A program made the translations under genes and the position numbers. From Acorus gramineus (taxonomy: Eukaryota > Streptophyta > Magnoliopsida > Acorales > Acoraceae): DNA of 64,000 nt. The stretch is from positions 2,046,001 through 2,110,000 of the forward strand of contig CM060849.1 of the NCBI GenBank assembly GCA_030737835.1. The letters run 5' to 3'. Under the pieces are notes generated by a model, which searched no databases, was not told the DNA's origin, and saw nothing but the letters and a program-made list of their open reading frames with translations. This document shows, in pieces, positions 53,789 to 64,000 of the stretch (positions are counted from its first letter, which is position 1; each line of letters opens with the position of its first letter).

Positions 53789-56700
53789 TGTTGTGCCTGT
53801 GTCATTTGGAGCGCTCTGATTGAAAATTTGGCTACATAATTTTTTCCTCGAAGTTATGTATTTCCAATTTGGTATTTGGATTTGATTTTGTTAAAATCCA
53901 AGATGAAAAGGTTTAAATATGATTTTATTATGAGATGTCCAGTTTTGAGTTAGCTTTCGTACAGAAGTAGAATTAGATCAACTGGATTCTTGTAGTAAAA
54001 GTTATGGGTATTTTTCCAAGTATACCCCAGGGAGGGAAATTCTGGCAGCAGCCCTGCTCTATGTTTAGCTCTAATTTCGGAATATCTGGAGAGATTATTT
54101 GATCTTGGCATGAACATGAAAGTTGTAGATAATCTTCTTGGCTTTCCAACGGAATTGGAATTGTGCAATTCGAAGCTATATCGAGGAAGTTATGGTTGTT
54201 CCAGTGAAGCATGCGCAGAATTTCAAGTCAAAGGATGATTTGGTCATTTCCATTCCTCTTTAGATTTTTGTGTGCAACAAATATCTTCTTCTCTCTCTCT
54301 CCCTCCCATTTCCCACGTCAACACTCTCTTGAGTCTCTCATCCTCTCTTTCAAAGCTCCCCCCCAAGTGTTTGTTTAAATTCCTCAATGGGAAGTGAAGG
54401 AGAAGGTGAAGAAGGTTTGTGTGGGTGTGTTATGTTGTTGATCTCCTCTCTCTCAAGCTCCCTCTCATGATCCTCCCCCCCTGATTTTCAGCCATGAAGG
54501 AGGCTGAGGAGAGGCTGAGGAGGTGGTGGTAGTGGTGGTGGCGGTTGAGGTGGTCGCGGGTGCATCGAGGGCCCCCGAACCTCCCCCTTTCTTTTCCCCT
54601 CCAAACGTGAGACTTTCCCCTTCTTTTCTAGGTTTTTATGGCTTATGGATGGTTGGCAAGGTCATGCATGTTGGGTAGATGTGTTAGGGTGTGTGTGACG
54701 GGTTGGGGAGGGTTAAAATGGGGTTAGGGTTGGCTGGGCGTGCATTTGGGGTTGTCTGCGCGCGCAACAGGGCGCAGGCGCGGGTGCGCGCGGAGGGGGC
54801 GCGCGGGTGCGCGCGCTAGCGGGAGTGCGCGCGGGGTGCGCGGGGCAGTGCGCTTGGGCATGCGCCTGGGCAAGGGGCTGGGGACCAGTGGTCGTGCGCG
54901 CATGCGTGCGTGTGCGTGCGCGTGTTGCGGAGTGCGCGGGGGTTCTGCGAGGGCGCGCGGGCTGGACATGCAGTGCGCGCGGGCGCGCGCGGCAGTGGGC
55001 CGAAGGTGCTGGGGCGCGTGCGTGCGTGCGCGTGCGGAGGGCCATGCGTGTGGCTGCCCAAGGGGTTGGGTAGGTGTCGGGGCACTCGGACTCGCGCGCG
55101 TATGTGTGTGCTCGCATGCGTGCGAGCCCGTATGCATGCTTGTCTGAGTATTTGGTATTTCTAATGATTTCTATGTGTAAATTGTGTTGTTACTCACCAA
55201 ATTCGATGCCCCTACCTTGCAGATCTCGTCGGATGGGATGCGCGAGGTCCCGGGTCGTATGGTGAGTGGTTCGATTCCAATCCCCCCCCCCCCCCCCTCT
55301 CTAGGGATGAGCTCGACCCGCGTAGACGCGTGTCGCGCATCGATGGGGCCCCCTAGCTATAATATGTAGAAACGATGTTAATGCATGTTATAATATGATG
55401 AAACCATGCCATATTAGACCTTGTATGCTAGGGATATGCATCATTGATATCATGTATAGAGGCCCATACATGCCTAGACACCATGTCCCTTGATTGGAAA
55501 GCCCCGACCTACGCATGTTTCCCATTTAGTTTAATTTATTTAAATCAAATGTGAGCATATTGTGATAAGCATGCCTTAGAGAATATTATAACCTTGTTGT
55601 TATAATATATGTTTGCCCGCATCTTAGTTATGCGGCCTGGAGGAATTCATGAGAATTCATGACATTAGTAGTGTTACAAATCGCTGTCGACGGATCCAAG
55701 AGGATCGTATACGTGCGAGTAGGCTGTCTTCTCCTTTTGGTTGGATCCGATGTAGGGAATCCCCGGTGTTGGAAAGCTGACGTGACAAAGGGCTCCCATC
55801 TGTAGGTACCTCTGATGCGTCAGACAGTGCTGATCGTGGGAGTATACCAGGTAGAGGCTACAGAGTGTGGGAGAGGCTACCGGGTGGACCAGGGGTGGAG
55901 AGCGGTCTAGTCTGTCCCAAAAGGCCCATGACACCCTAAAGGGTGAGCGTGGGGTGGGTCGGCGATCTTACGACCCTCTAACTTGTGTACTTACTCCCGT
56001 ATAGGGACTAAGACTATTTTAAGGTTAATATAAGTGTGTTGAGTATTGTTGTTATGCCACTGTTTTGATATCTCAATAAGTGAGTATCGAGAGTAGTTGT
56101 TTTCCATTGGGTTCGCTTTGCGAACATGGGATCGTTCTCCCCTTCGTTGGATCCGATGTAGGAACTTCTCGGGTTTAGCTGTCCTGACAGAGGGCTCCCA
56201 TCCGTAGGTACCACCGATGCATTCGGAAGAGTACTGATCGTGGGAGTATACCAGGTAGAGGCTACCCGGGGAAAGGGCTACGGGCTGACCAAGGGTGTAG
56301 AGCGGTGAGTTGAGGAGATCGGGTTGTAGATACTACCCGGGAGAGGGTTAACGAATGATGTTACGGGCATGGGAATCGTTCTCCCTTTTGGTTGGATCCG
56401 AGTAGGGACTCCCCGGCGTTGGAAAGCTGACCTGACGGCTACGGAGTGTGGGAGAGGCAACCAGGTGGACCAGGGGTGTAGAGCAGTCTAAATCTCTTCC
56501 AAAAGTCCCAAAAGTCTCCCTCCAAGAGTGAGGGTAAGGATGAGGTGAAGAATATCGCCGCGTGACCCATTCGTTGTTCGACCGTTCCCATAGTTGTTGG
56601 GTCCAGTCTTGTATCGATGTTTAAAGGCATCGTTTGAGAAATTATCTAGATGTAGATGATCCAGTTGTGTTGAGTAGACCAGTAAATCCGGGTCTCTTCG

Positions 56701-56808
56701 ACCGACGGTATGGTCTCTCCCCAAAAGTCCAAAAAGACTCCCTCCGGGAGTGAGGGTGGGGGTGAGGTTGGTCGCGCCGCCGCGTGACCCAGTTATCCAT
56801 GGGTTTCC
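53789..56808 (+). repeat. T5 3' LTR, cut at its end by T6
   Basis: Upstream module as in T3, exon-2-like block after TTTTCAG near 54492, CpG-rich tract 54735-55150, block after CTTGCAG near 55221, C-run near 55281. Between about 55990 and 56480 the GGATCCGATGTAGG/GGTACC module is repeated. The LTR end (GTGACA) is missing. Confidence 0.78.
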
Positions 56809-58865
56809 TGTCACGCCCCAGGGCGGCCGTCCCCGATACATGGCAAATATTGATAATATCAGCAGTCTATACAGCAGATCAATAAAATACTCTAAACAAC
56901 ATCGGAAATGACAACACAGACAATAAGGTGGCTGACATAATATATACAAATAGCGGAAGCTTAAACGACTGAGTCTGTAATTCAAAGACATATTACAGAC
57001 CCGATACATAGTCAACTGTCCTGTGAGAGCCAATATATACAATGACATCCAAATACAAGCGTGTGCCCAAGCACGGATAACAATACATACAATCAAGAAG
57101 GGGGTGCTGATGGCCTCTCACTCGCAGAACGTGACGCTGCTCCACTACTGCTGTGGTACCTCGGGGAGCTCCTCCTTCAGATCCGACTTAGATATAACTG
57201 GGGGAAAAGAATATGCGAGCGGTGAGCCACACGCTCAATGAATAGCACAACCCATGCATCACAATTCATATTAACCTTAAATGATTTATAGTCCCTAACA
57301 CGGGAACAACTACACATTCTAGTGGGTCGTTTCATCGCCAACCCACCTCCCCCCTCACCCTCACCCTTTACTGGGGGTGACATGGGCCTCTTGGGGCATA
57401 CTAGACCGCTCTCCACCCCTAGTCCACCCGGTAGCCTCTCCCACACTCCGTAGCCTCCACCTGGTATACTCCCACTATCAGTATTGTCCGACGCATCGGA
57501 GGTACCTACGGACGGGAGCCCTCTGTCAGGTCAGCCAACGCCGGGGAGTCCCTACATCGGATCGAACCAAAAGGAGAAGACAGCCTATTCACACATATAC
57601 GATCCTCTTGGATCCGTCGACACCGATTTGTAACGCTAATAATGTCATGAATTCTCAAGAATTCCTCTAGGGCGCATAACTAAGATGCGGGGAGACATAT
57701 ATTATAACAACAAGGTTATAATATTCTCTAAGGCATGCTTATAACTAAATGCTCTCATTTTTATTTAATTAGATTAAACTAGATGGGAACATGCATAGTT
57801 CGGGGCTTGGTGTCTAGGCATGCATAGGCCTCTATACATGACATAAGGGTGCATTTCCCTAGCATACAAGTCTAAGGTGGCATGGATACATCATATTAAT
57901 TATGCATGCATAGTTTTACATTTATTACATGTTAATACACAATTATGGTGCCCCAGGGGAGGGCAATGCACGCCTACGTGCATCGAACGCCTCCCTACTG
58001 GTTGTCCCACTCACCGAAACCCGGGTCGTTGCGTGACCGTCCGTCAAGATCTACAAGACATGGGCATTCAATATGGTGAGTAAACTACACAAATACATAA
58101 GAAATTTACTAGAAATACCCAATACTCAGACAAACATGCATACGGACCCGCACGCATGCAAGCACGCGCGCACGCACGCGAGTCCGAGTGCCCCGACACC
58201 CTCCCGAACCCTCGGGCAGCCATACGCATGGCCCCCCGCACACGCACGCACGAATGCGCACGCCCGCACGCGCCCCTGCGCCCCTGGCGCACTGCCGTGC
58301 CCCTGCCCGCGCGCCCAGACGCGCTGCCCAGCCAGCGCGTACCCGCACGCACGCCCGCGCATCCGAGCCCCGTTCACCCTTATATTATGTATAGAGGCCT
58401 ATGCATGCCTACACACCAAGCCCCAACTTAAAAGGCCACACACACACACACACTCACACACTCACACACTTAGGGTTTTTTGTGGGGATTGACTTTGAGT
58501 CAACCCAACCACACTTAAAAACATAAAGAGTTTGACCAAGTCAATGGTCAAATTTGACTTGGTCAAAGTCTTCTTTGACTTGGTCAAGTCCCCCTTTGAC
58601 ATTCCCACTCGGTCAAAACCCGGATACGATTCGGAACTGCCAAATTCTGAAACGTTACCGGAATTCAATGAAATTTTCGTGAGTGGTTTGAAATGGCACC
58701 AGGACACATAATGTGCAGTTAGATTTTCAATCGGAGTTCTCAAGCTCATGATGATAGCTAAAAGTCCAAAATTTTAGCGGTTCCGATCGAAAAAAGAAAA
58801 AGTTGAAAAACTGCCAGAAATGTCCCAAAGGTGACCAGAAGGCTAAAAGTGACACATATATAACA
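56809..58865 (-). repeat. T6 3' LTR
   Basis: 2057 bp (minus TGTTATATATG at 58865 to TGACA at 56809). The CpG-rich tract (58140-58375) is cut short and followed by about 50 bp of LTR sequence in the opposite orientation, then (AC)n at 58436-58453. The exon-4-like block (ESDLKEELPE-type, here KSDLKEELPEVPQQ-TAG) lies near 57135-57190. Confidence 0.87.
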
Positions 58866-58878
58866 TTCTTCCACCCTT
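58866..58878 (-). other. T6 polypurine tract
   Basis: Minus strand AAGGGTGGAAGAA; the usual G-run is interrupted by T. Confidence 0.82.
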
Positions 58879-58913
58879 AGGAAATTTTGTCCACAAAATA
58901 AATACAAAAACAT

Positions 58914-61900
58914 CTAGGAAGGGAAAAGATGCGGATATGCGCCACGCATGGTGTCCTCTCGCTCCCAAGTGGCCTCGGCACCAGAACGGTGCTGCCATCG
59001 CACCTTAACCAGTTGGACGGTCTTGGTGCGGAGCCTCTTCTCGCGTCGGTCCAGGATCTCGATCGGCTGCTCCACGAATGACAAGTCCGGCTCGAAGACG
59101 AGCGACTCGAACGGAATAACGTGAGCAGGATCGTGGACGTAACGCCTTAGCTGCGAGACATGGAAGACGTCATGGGCTTGAGCCAACTGTGGGGGCAGGG
59201 CTATGCGATAGGCCACCTCTCCAACCCGCTCGAGGATGAGAAATAGCCAAATGAAACGCGGACTCAGCTTGCCCCGCACACCGAAATGGAAGATGCCCTT
59301 CATCGGGGACACCTTCAGGAAAACATGGTCACCAACCTCGAAGGTGAGCTCACGGCGACGACGATCGACGTAGCTCTTCTGACGGCTCTGAGCGACTCGG
59401 ATACGCTCTCGAATCGTCTTGACCATCTCTGAGGTCTGGTGGATGATCTCTGGTCCCTCCAACTGGCGCTCTCCGACCTCGTCCCAACACAAGGGGGACC
59501 TGCAGGTGCGGCCATAGAGCGCTTCGTATGGTGCCATCCAGATACTCGAGTGGTAGCTGTTGTTATAGGCAAACTCCACCAACGGAAGATGCCTCTCCCA
59601 ACTGCCCCCAAAGTCAAGCTCGCAGCATGTCCTACAGGGTCTAAATCATCCTCTCCGACTGGCCGTCCGTCTGTGGATGAAACGCTGTACTGAAGTGGAG
59701 GTTCGTACCAAGGGCGTGCTGAAGGCTACGCCAGAACCTCGAGGTAAATCGCGCGTCTCTATCAGAAATGATGCTGACGGGAGTGCCATGGAGACGAACA
59801 ATCTCGGAGACAAACAACTGCGCCAGGGTGTCCAGAGAATCGGTGAGTCGAATGGGGAGGAAATGAGCGGACTTAGTCAGTCGGTCGACGATTACCCAGA
59901 TGGCATCGCGACCTGAACGTGACCTCGGCAAGCCCGAAACGAAGTCCATGGTGATCTGCTCCCACTTCCACTGAGGAATCTCAATGGACTGCAGCTTCCC
60001 CGCAGGACGCTGATGTTCCGACTTCACCTGCTGGCATACCAAGCAACGGGCAACGAAACGGCCAATATCCGTCTTCATCCCGCACCACCAGTAGCCACGA
60101 CGAAGGCCCCTGTACATCTTCGTGCCACCAGGATGCACTGTGTACCTCGAACGATGGGCCTCGTCCAAGATCTTCTACTTCAGCTCTGCGTCGTCAGGAA
60201 TGCATACTCGACCTCTGAACCGCAGGATCCCGTCCTCGCGAATCTGGTAGTCCGGACGCTCGCCCCGGGCGACGCCTTCAGAGAGGACTAGAAAGTGAGG
60301 ATCCTGCCCCTGAGCCGTGCGGATCTCGTCGAGAAGAATGGGCTGCACCACTAGCCTGGCCAAAAAGCCACCCGCAGGTGTCTCTCGAACGCTGATCCAG
60401 CAAGCGGCCTCCTCCAGAAGCCTCCAACGACGTACAACCAAGTGGGCGGCCATGCCCAAGGGCTGCCTGCTGAGAGCATCGGCCACGACATTCGCCTTAC
60501 CCGGATGGTAAGCGATGTCACAATCATAGTCCTTCAGGAACTCGACCCAACATCTCTGACGCATGTTGAGCTCCGGCTGGGACTAAAAGTAAGTCAAGCT
60601 CTTGTGATCAGTGAAGAGCTCGAACACCTCGCCATAAAGGTAGTGCCTCTACATCTTCAGCGCAAAGATGATCGCTGCTAACTCTAAGTCGTGGGTGGGG
60701 TAATTCTGCTCATGGGGCTTCAACTGACGCGACGTGTAAGCCACAACCTTACCGTACTGCATCAGGACGCAACCCACACCCAGCATGGATGCATGGGAGT
60801 AGACTGCGAATCCACCACTCCCAGACGGAATGGTAAGAACTAGCGCTGAGGTGAACCTTCGCTTCAACTCCAGGAAGCTCTCCTCGCAAGCTAGGGACCA
60901 CTCGAATCGGATATCCTTCCGAGTGAGGCGGGTCAGAGGAACAGCTATCTTCGAGAAACCCTCGACAAACCTCCGATAATAACCGCTAAACCCAGGAAGC
61001 TCTGAATCTCTGTGGGGTTCGACGGTCGACGCCAATTCGGCACGGCGAGCATCTTGTCCGGGTCCACAGATATGCCCTCGCTGGAAATCACGTGGCCTAG
61101 AAAGGCCATACGCTCCAACCAAAACTCACACTTACTGAACTTGGCGAGCAACTGATGTCGGGCCAAAGTCTCCAAGACAGTGCGGAGATGGTGAGCGTGC
61201 TCCTCAAGACTCCTCGAGTACACCAGAATATCATCGATGAAGACTACTACGAAGGAATCGAGGAAGGGCCGAAACACCCGGTTCATCAGATCCATGAAGG
61301 CTGCCGGCGCATTCGTCAACCCAAACGGCAGTACTCGGAACTCGTAGTGCCCATAACGGGTACGAAAGGCCGTCTTCAGAATATCTGACTCCCGGATCTT
61401 CAGCTGATAGTAGATCGATCTTAGAAAAGACACGCGCTCCCTGGAGCTGGTCAAACAGATCGTCAATCCGTGGCAAGGGGTACTTGTTCTTCATGGTCCG
61501 CTTGTTCAGCTGCCTGTAGTCAATACAAAGACGCAGCGAACCGTCCTTCCGAACGAACAAAACAGGGGCTCCCCACGGAGAAACACTCGGACGTGCGAAG
61601 CCCTTCTCGAGCAACTCCTCCAACTGCTCCTTGAGCACCTTCAGCTCTGCTAGGGCCATCCGGTACGGAGCTCTCAAAATCGGCTCGGTCCCCGGAATTA
61701 GATTAATCTCAAACTCGATCGCGCGATCCGACGGTAATCCCACAATATCATCAGGGAAAACCTCTGGATATTCTGCCACGATCGGAGTCTGACTGATATC
61801 TGCCCGCAGTGGTGCGTCCTCCTCAGCAATATACGCCAGAAAGCCCTCACATCCTCCCTGAAGGAGTCTCCACGCCTGGATAGATGACACGAACCCCAAA

Positions 61901-62382
61901 GGGGCTATGTCACGATCGCCCACGAACTGGAAGGATCTCCGACCCGGAAGGTGGAAAGACACCGACTTCGCAAAACAGTCGATGCTGGCGTGACTAGCTG
62001 AGAGCCAATCCATTCCCAAGATGGCATCGAAGTCCGTCATGGCGAGCTCTACCAACTCTACTGGAAACTCATGCTCCGTAATCACCACGGTACACCCTCG
62101 GTAAACAGAACGGAGGAGAATACGGTCTCCGACGGGCAATGATATCTCCAGCATAACATCAAGAGGGGCGGACGCCACGCCCATCCGTCTCGCAAAAACG
62201 GGAGACACGAACGAGTGCGTGGCTCCGGAATCAAATAACACATATGCAAGGAGCTGGGAGATCAAAACAATACCTCGGACCACGCTACCCGAAGCCTGCG
62301 CCTCCTCGGCTGAAAGTGCTGCAACTCGACCCTGAACAAACTGCGGCTGAGGAGCAGGGGCACACCTCGCAGGCTGCACTGG
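58914..62382 (-). pseudogene. pol: T6 pol: protease to integrase (many lesions)
   Basis: Same order as T4. Protease with [12 protein letters not shown] near 62230; RT with FIDD near 61235; RNase H; integrase zinc finger ([12 protein letters not shown]) near 60030-60140; core (TMDFVSG, SDRDARF, GQSER); C-terminal tail ATWERED near 58960. Lesions: 11-bp deletion near 61412, 1-bp deletion near 60983, TAG at 60649-60651, 60583-60585, 60175-60177 and 59641-59643, a second TAG and an 8-bp deletion just after the last. A codon is also missing near 61547 (in frame). Most stops stand where relatives have CAG. No full-length product is possible; useful as a reference for the T1 and T4 lesions. Confidence 0.92.
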
Positions 62383-63094
62383 CTACCTCCTCTGGTCAAC
62401 TCGGCCACCCTGTGGCTGCTGCTGCTGACGCTGTGGCTGCTGCTGCTGGCGTGGCTGCTGCTGCTGCTGTAGCTGCTGCTGCTGTGGGTGCAGCACACGG
62501 GGTCGGCCAGCATCAGGGCAATTATATAAAATATGCCCGACGCGCTGACAATGGAAACAGCGCCTCTTCTCCGGTTGCCTGGCCTGGACTGGTACTGCCG
62601 CAATGGGTGCTGGACCTCGCACTGGCACCACATCGACTGGAGTAGCAGCAGCCGCTGACTGATCAAAGCGGGGCCGCTTCTTCTTGCGATGTCCCTGGTC
62701 CTGGCTCTTGGGGGGTCTCTGGTCTGCAGAAGGGGTCGGAACCCCCAAAGGGACCCCAAGGTCTCGCTCGACTGTCTTCGCCCGAGACACCAAGTCCGAG
62801 TACCTCGTGAATGCCTGAGAGGTGACATGCACCCGGATGGTGCTAATGAGACCCATCTCAAAACGACGGCATCGCGTCTCCTCATCCATCACCAAGGCGG
62901 GGGTGAACCTGGAAAGCCTCGTGAAGCGTGTGGAGTAGTCAGCGACTGACATGGAGCCCTGCGTCAGCTGCTCGAACTCTCGCATCACGATCTGGCGTGT
63001 CAAAAACGGGAAGTACTCCTCCAGGAAGTATCTCCGGAACCCAGCCCATAGTAGTCGCTCCACTCCCTCGGGGATGTGCACCGATCGGGTAGCC
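62383..63094 (-). pseudogene. gag: T6 gag, C-terminal part
   Basis: Gag core and nucleocapsid, lacking the first 120 or so residues; the frame enters from LTR sequence at 63094. Contains RQIVMREFEQLTQGSMSVAD, a Lys/Arg linker, an intact CCHC knuckle (CFHCQRVGHILYNC, near 62525-62570) and a Gln-rich run encoded by a CAG/CTG microsatellite (about 62405-62495). TAG at 62383-62385 (CAG in relatives) separates it from pol, which otherwise continues in the same frame, showing that gag and pol were one reading frame in this family. Confidence 0.9.
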
Positions 63095-63664
63095 GATGCA
63101 TTCGGGAATGTACCGACCATGGGAGTATACCAGGTAGAGGCTACCCGGGGAAAGGGCTACCGGTGGACCAAGGGTGTGGAGCAGTCTAATCTGTCCCAAA
63201 AGGCCAATGTCACCTCTAAAGGGTGAGGGTGAGGGTGGGGTGGGTCGGCGATGTTACGACCCACTAGCTTGTACAGTTACTCCCGTTTAGGGACTTTAAT
63301 TATTTTAAGGTTAATATGAGTTGTGTTGCATAGATTGTGCCATTCACTGAGCGTGTTACCATTGCCAGCGGGTCAGACATATTTCCTATGATTTCCCTGA
63401 TGCTGGCCGACCCCCTGTGCCTCGACAGCAGTAGCAGCAGCAGCCGCGCCAGCAGCAGCAGCCATAGGGTGGCCGAGTTGCCCAGAGGAGGCAGCCAGTG
63501 CAGCCTGCGAGGCGTGCCTCTGCTCCTCAACCGTAGCTTGTTCAAGGTCGTGTTGCAGCACTTACGACCGAGGAGGCGCAGGCTTCGGGTAGCGTTGTCC
63601 GAGGTGTCTGCTGATATTATATATATTTGCCACGTATCGGGGACGGTCGCCCTGGGGCGTGACA
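63095..63664 (+). repeat. T7 5' LTR, truncated and chimeric
   Basis: LTR sequence 63095-63354 (GGTGAGGGTGAGGG, CACTGAGCGTG), a gag-derived insert 63355-63605, then the LTR end 63606-63664 (CTGATATTATATAT to GGGGCGTGACA). The LTR front is missing. The usual exon-4-like block is replaced by the gag piece. Confidence 0.82.
63355..63605 (+). pseudogene. gag: Gag/protease fragment captured inside the T7 LTR
   Basis: About 250 bp in the same orientation as T7. It matches gag-pol from inside the zinc knuckle (TTACCATTGCCAGCG) through the Gln-rich CAG run and the [16 protein letters not shown] segment to just before the protease (GGGTAGCGTTGTCCGAGGT). It has stops in the gag frame (CATAGGG, CCGTAGC) and no start. 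It is not part of a normal LTR; it replaces the LTR sequence between GAGCGTG and CTGCTGATATT. Confidence 0.85.
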
Positions 63665-63669
63665 AAAGT

Positions 63670-63681
63670 TGGTATCAGAGC
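63670..63681 (+). other. T7 primer-binding site
   Basis: TGGTATCAGAGC after the LTR end at 63664 and AAAGT. Confidence 0.9.
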
Positions 63682-63777
63682 CTGGTTCTGTCAGAGCCAA
63701 TTGTTTTCTTAGAGATGAGTCCTAGGATTTCTATATGAGTATTCTGATCCTAGTGTCTGTTTTCTTAGGTTGCTGAT

Positions 63778-64000
63778 ATGCCTCCTCGCAGAGGAATGCG
63801 TGGACGTGGTCCCCCTCCGCCCTTGGAAGTTTTCGAACCTACCAAAGGCGAGGAGTCTATTGGAGGGTCCTCGGCTATTGGGCTAGGACCAGTGCAGGAG
63901 CCTCCTCAATGGGAGCGTGCTTACGCTCATATCGCAGATCTAGTGAAGACTCAGACTAGGGCACTGGAGGCCTAGACTAGGGCGTTGGCTGATCAGGCGT
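63778..64000 (+). pseudogene. gag: T7 gag, N-terminus, with stop; cut by window edge
   Basis: Starts MPPRRGMRGRG, then the acidic segment and the beginning of the coiled-coil region. TAG at 63973-63975 stands where T3 and T4 have CAG in EAQT/EAQA, so the frame is closed after 65 residues; homology continues to the edge. The rest of the element is outside the window. Confidence 0.88.

Larger units (their letters stand above)
51236..56808 (+). mobile_element. T5: deleted non-autonomous Ty3/gypsy element
   Basis: 5' LTR from 51236 (TGTTATGACTG), joined at about 52903 to a decayed integrase, purine tract 53776-53788, 3' LTR from 53789 cut at 56808 by T6. No primer site, gag or RT remain. The integrase is the same degraded form as in T2. 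Confidence 0.72.
56809..63094 (-). mobile_element. T6: Tekay/Del-like Ty3/gypsy element lacking its 5' LTR
   Basis: Minus-strand element: gag from 63094, pol, purine tract 58878-58866, 3' LTR 58865-56809. The gag start, primer site and 5' LTR are lost at the junction with T7 (63094). Same family as T1 and T4. Confidence 0.88.
63095..64000 (+). mobile_element. T7: Ty3/gypsy element, 5' end only
   Basis: Chimeric LTR 63095-63664, primer site and gag start, running off the right edge. Same family by gag sequence. Confidence 0.8.

Overview
The window is a plant (angiosperm-like) intergenic block made almost entirely of nested transposable elements. I see no host gene, rRNA, tRNA or CRISPR array. 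The base is a pile of Ty3/gypsy chromovirus-type retrotransposons (Tekay/Del-like: one gag-pol polyprotein, initiator-Met-tRNA type primer site TGGTATCAGAGC, purine tract AAGGGGGGAAGAA, LTRs of about 2-3 kb). Added to these are a gag-protease-only Athila/Tat-like insertion, a decayed Mutator-like (MULE) transposase with a Ulp1-like protease remnant, and a hAT-type non-autonomous element. The species cannot be named from the sequence.

Layout, left to right. T1 (1-4989, minus) is cut by the window edge. 4990-8348 holds three minus-strand LTR fragments. T2 (8349-26062, plus) has a heavily decayed gag-pol; its 5' LTR is interrupted by the truncated element T3 (10020-16903), whose own LTR contains the solo LTR S1 (11749-14896), and its 3' LTR is interrupted by the solo LTR S2 (22969-25797). 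26063-27360 is another minus LTR fragment. A MULE locus (about 27360-28182 plus 45428-47603) is split by T4 (28183-45427), a near-complete element with a perfect 5-bp target duplication (ATTAA). The 3' LTR of T4 is broken by a gag-protease block (intact 831-residue ORF) and the LTR S3. A hAT element (46218-47462, 8-bp duplication) sits inside the MULE transposase. 47604-51235 is LTR debris. T5 (51236-56808, plus) carries only an integrase remnant. T6 (56809-63094, minus) is a nearly full gag-pol with stops and deletions. T7 (63095 to the edge, plus) begins with a chimeric LTR that contains a piece of gag.

The most unusual signal is in the LTRs. Almost every long LTR repeats the same gene-like order downstream of a TATA box: a donor, an acceptor (TTTTCAG), a donor (GTAAG), a long CpG-rich tract, an acceptor (TCTTGCAG), a 36-nt block, a donor (GTGAGT), a conserved hairpin, an acceptor (TCTCCAG), then 53 nt ending in TAG. 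This looks like a four-exon, three-intron transcription unit in R-U5. In S1 and S2 the joined frame is open through exons 2-4 up to the TAG; in S3 the exon 2-3-4 junctions are in phase. No convincing ATG was found, so the splicing pattern is better supported than translation. The hairpin after the third donor keeps its pairing while its sequence changes between LTR subfamilies.

Decay pattern: most nonsense codons in the coding regions are CAG to TAG, the result expected from deamination of methylated C at CHG sites in silenced plant elements. Junctions of deletions often carry short direct repeats or pieces copied from other LTRs.
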